A stretch of 64,000 bases of DNA from Cronobacter muytjensii ATCC 51329 (lineage in GTDB: Bacteria > Pseudomonadota > Gammaproteobacteria > Enterobacterales > Enterobacteriaceae): assembly GCF_001277195.1 (NCBI RefSeq), contig NZ_CP012268.1, positions 3,162,001 through 3,226,000 on the forward strand, read 5' to 3'. Positions 62,472 through 64,000 of the stretch are shown here, piece after piece. A model generated the notes under the pieces. That model saw only the letters and a list, made by a program, of their open reading frames with translations. It ran no database searches and had not been told where the DNA came from. The translations under genes and the position numbers were made by a program. Position 1 is the stretch's first letter, and each line of letters opens with the position of its first letter.

Positions 62472-64000
62472 TTATGCCAGACGCGGGTTGACTTTATCTG
62501 CATCGATATTGAATTTAGCGATGGCGTCAGCCACAACTTTCTTATCGATTTCACCACGTTTAGCCAGTTCGCCCAGCGCTGCAACAACCACGTAGGAAGC
62601 ATCAACTTCGAAGTGGTGGCGCAGGTTTTCGCGGCTGTCAGAGCGGCCAAAGCCGTCGGTGCCCAGTACGCGATAATCGTCAGCCGGTACATAAGTACGA
62701 ACCTGCTCGGCGAACAGTTTCATATAGTCGGTGGATGCCACCGCCGGCGCATCGTTCATCACCTGAGCGATGTACGGAACGCGCGGGGTTTCCAGCGGGT
62801 GCAGCATGTTCCAGCGCTCGCAATCCTGACCGTCACGAGCCAGCTCAGTGAAGGAGGTCACGCTGTAGACATCGGAGCCCACGCCGTATTCTTTCGCCAG
62901 GATCTGCGCGGCTTCGCGTACGTGACGCAGGATAGAGCCGGAGCCGAGCAGCTGAACTTTACCTTTCGCGCCTTCAACGGTTTCGAGTTTGTAGATACCT
63001 TTACGGATACCTTCCTCGGCGCCCTGCGGCATAGCCGGCATGTGGTAGTTTTCGTTCAGCGTAGTGATGTAGTAATACACGTTCTCCTGCGCTTCACCGT
63101 ACATACGCTGCAGACCGTCATGCATGATGACAGCAACTTCATAAGCGTAAGCCGGATCGTAGGAGATGCAGTTCGGAATCGTCAGAGACTGAATATGGCT
63201 GTGACCATCTTCGTGCTGCAGACCTTCGCCGTTAAGCGTGGTACGACCGGAGGTGCCGCCGATCAGGAAGCCGCGCGCCTGCTGGTCGCCCGCTGCCCAG
63301 CACAGGTCGCCGATACGCTGGAACCCGAACATGGAGTAGTAGATATAGAACGGGATCATCGGCAGGTTGTTGGTGCTGTAAGAGGTCGCAGCCGCCAGCC
63401 AGGAAGAACCTGCGCCCAGCTCGTTGATCCCTTCCTGCAGAATCTGACCTTTCTCGTCTTCTTTGTAGTACGCCACCTGCTCACGGTCCTGCGGGGTGTA
63501 CTGCTGGCCGTTCGGGCTGTAGATACCGATCTGACGGAACAGACCTTCCATACCGAAGGTACGGGCTTCGTCGGCAATGATAGGAACCAGACGGTCTTTG
63601 ATAGACGGGTTCTTCAGCATTACGTTCAGTGCACGTACGAAAGCGATAGTGGTGGAGATCTCTTTGCTCTGCTCATCCAGCAGGGAGCGGAAATCTTCCA
63701 GCGCCGGCAGCTCCAGCTTCTCGGTGAAGTTAGGCTGACGAGACGGCAGGTAACCGTGCAGCGCCTGACGGCGTTCGTGCAGGTACTTGTGCTCTTCAGA
63801 GCCTTCCGGGAAGGTGATGTACGGCAGTTTTTCCAGGTCTTCATCGGCCACCGGCACGCTGAAGCGGTCACGGACATAGCGAACGCCGTCCATGTTCATC
63901 TTCTTCACCTGGTGAGCGATGTTTTTACCTTCGGCGGTGTCGCCCATGCCGTAACCTTTAACGGTGTGAGCAAGGATAACGGTCGCTTTGCCTTTGGTTT
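62472..64000 (-). CDS. aceE: Pyruvate dehydrogenase E1 component, truncated by window edge
   Basis: AceE decarboxylates pyruvate with thiamine diphosphate and acetylates AceF lipoyl groups. The window contains the last 508 residues of a protein of 887 in K-12; the frame stays open to base 64000 with TVILAHTVKGYGMGD, conserved sequence upstream of the first in-window ATG. Conserved central and C-terminal features are present, e.g. FGMEGLFRQIGIYSPNGQ, ending FNIDADKVNPRLA. The gene continues beyond the right edge; pdhR would be expected further on. Confidence 0.98.
   Translation of the reverse strand, partial: TKGKATVILAHTVKGYGMGDTAEGKNIAHQVKKMNMDGVRYVRDRFSVPVADEDLEKLPYITFPEGSEEHKYLHERRQALHGYLPSRQPNFTEKLELPALEDFRSLLDEQSKEISTTIAFVRALNVMLKNPSIKDRLVPIIADEARTFGMEGLFRQIGIYSPNGQQYTPQDREQVAYYKEDEKGQILQEGINELGAGSSWLAAATSYSTNNLPMIPFYIYYSMFGFQRIGDLCWAAGDQQARGFLIGGTSGRTTLNGEGLQHEDGHSHIQSLTIPNCISYDPAYAYEVAVIMHDGLQRMYGEAQENVYYYITTLNENYHMPAMPQGAEEGIRKGIYKLETVEGAKGKVQLLGSGSILRHVREAAQILAKEYGVGSDVYSVTSFTELARDGQDCERWNMLHPLETPRVPYIAQVMNDAPAVASTDYMKLFAEQVRTYVPADDYRVLGTDGFGRSDSRENLRHHFEVDASYVVVAALGELAKRGEIDKKVVADAIAKFNIDADKVNPRLA

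Noticed and set aside
60454..62595. 713-codon plus-strand frame over aceF
   Set aside because: Antisense shadow of a highly conserved, codon-biased gene; its His/Phe/Arg-rich composition is typical of antisense translation.

Overview
The window is a chromosomal segment of a Gram-negative gammaproteobacterium of the family Enterobacteriaceae. Nearly every gene has an evident Escherichia coli K-12 counterpart of the same or nearly the same length, in the order of the K-12 glnD-dapD...acnB-lpd-aceF-aceE region. The genus cannot be fixed from this sequence alone. A G+C-rich relative such as Cronobacter, Franconibacter, Siccibacter, Enterobacter or Kosakonia fits, with a Cronobacter-like organism as a guess. 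I see no tRNA, rRNA, insertion sequence, integrase or prophage.

Layout: (1) 1-11060 holds the truncated glnD, then dapD, yaeH, degP (sigma-E promoter), dgt, mtnN-btuF, yadS, erpA and clcA. (2) 11233-23951 holds hemL, the ferric hydroxamate uptake operon fhuA-fhuC-fhuD-fhuB (Fur box), mrcB and hrpB. (3) 23987-30984 holds thpR, sfsA, dksA, gluQ, pcnB (apparent AUU start), folK and panB-panC-panD. (4) 31028-40220 holds yadE, yadI, the yadG-yadH ABC exporter, can, hpt, gcd (perfect CRP half-sites upstream) and cueO (CueR-type promoter). (5) 40305-52087 is a complete type I-F CRISPR-Cas locus lying between cueO and yacC, which are neighbours in K-12. It contains array 1 (8 repeats), cas6f, cas7f, cas5f, cas8f, cas2-3, cas1 and array 2 (46 repeats). 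Everything is read on the minus strand. (6) 52335-64000 holds yacC, speE-speD, yacL, a small unrecognised secreted protein, acnB, a 783-base stretch without a convincing gene, and the pyruvate dehydrogenase genes lpdA, aceF and truncated aceE.

How it works together: cas8f, cas5f, cas7f and cas6f encode the Csy surveillance complex. Cas6f cuts repeat transcripts, Cas2-3 degrades targets, and Cas1 with Cas2-3 inserts new spacers. The two leaders share four sequence blocks at identical distances from the first repeat, including a 13/13 match to the IHF consensus. That suggests both arrays are substrates for the same adaptation machinery. Array 1 also carries repeat alleles ordered along its length, which reads as a record of past acquisition. 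Iron (fhu, hemL, erpA), copper (cueO), pantothenate (panBCD), polyamine (speED) and pyruvate/TCA (aceEF-lpd, acnB) functions fill the rest.

The most informative observations are the leader architecture, the layered repeat alleles of array 1, the position of the CRISPR-Cas locus, the AUU start of pcnB, and the repeat-bearing region between lpdA and acnB.
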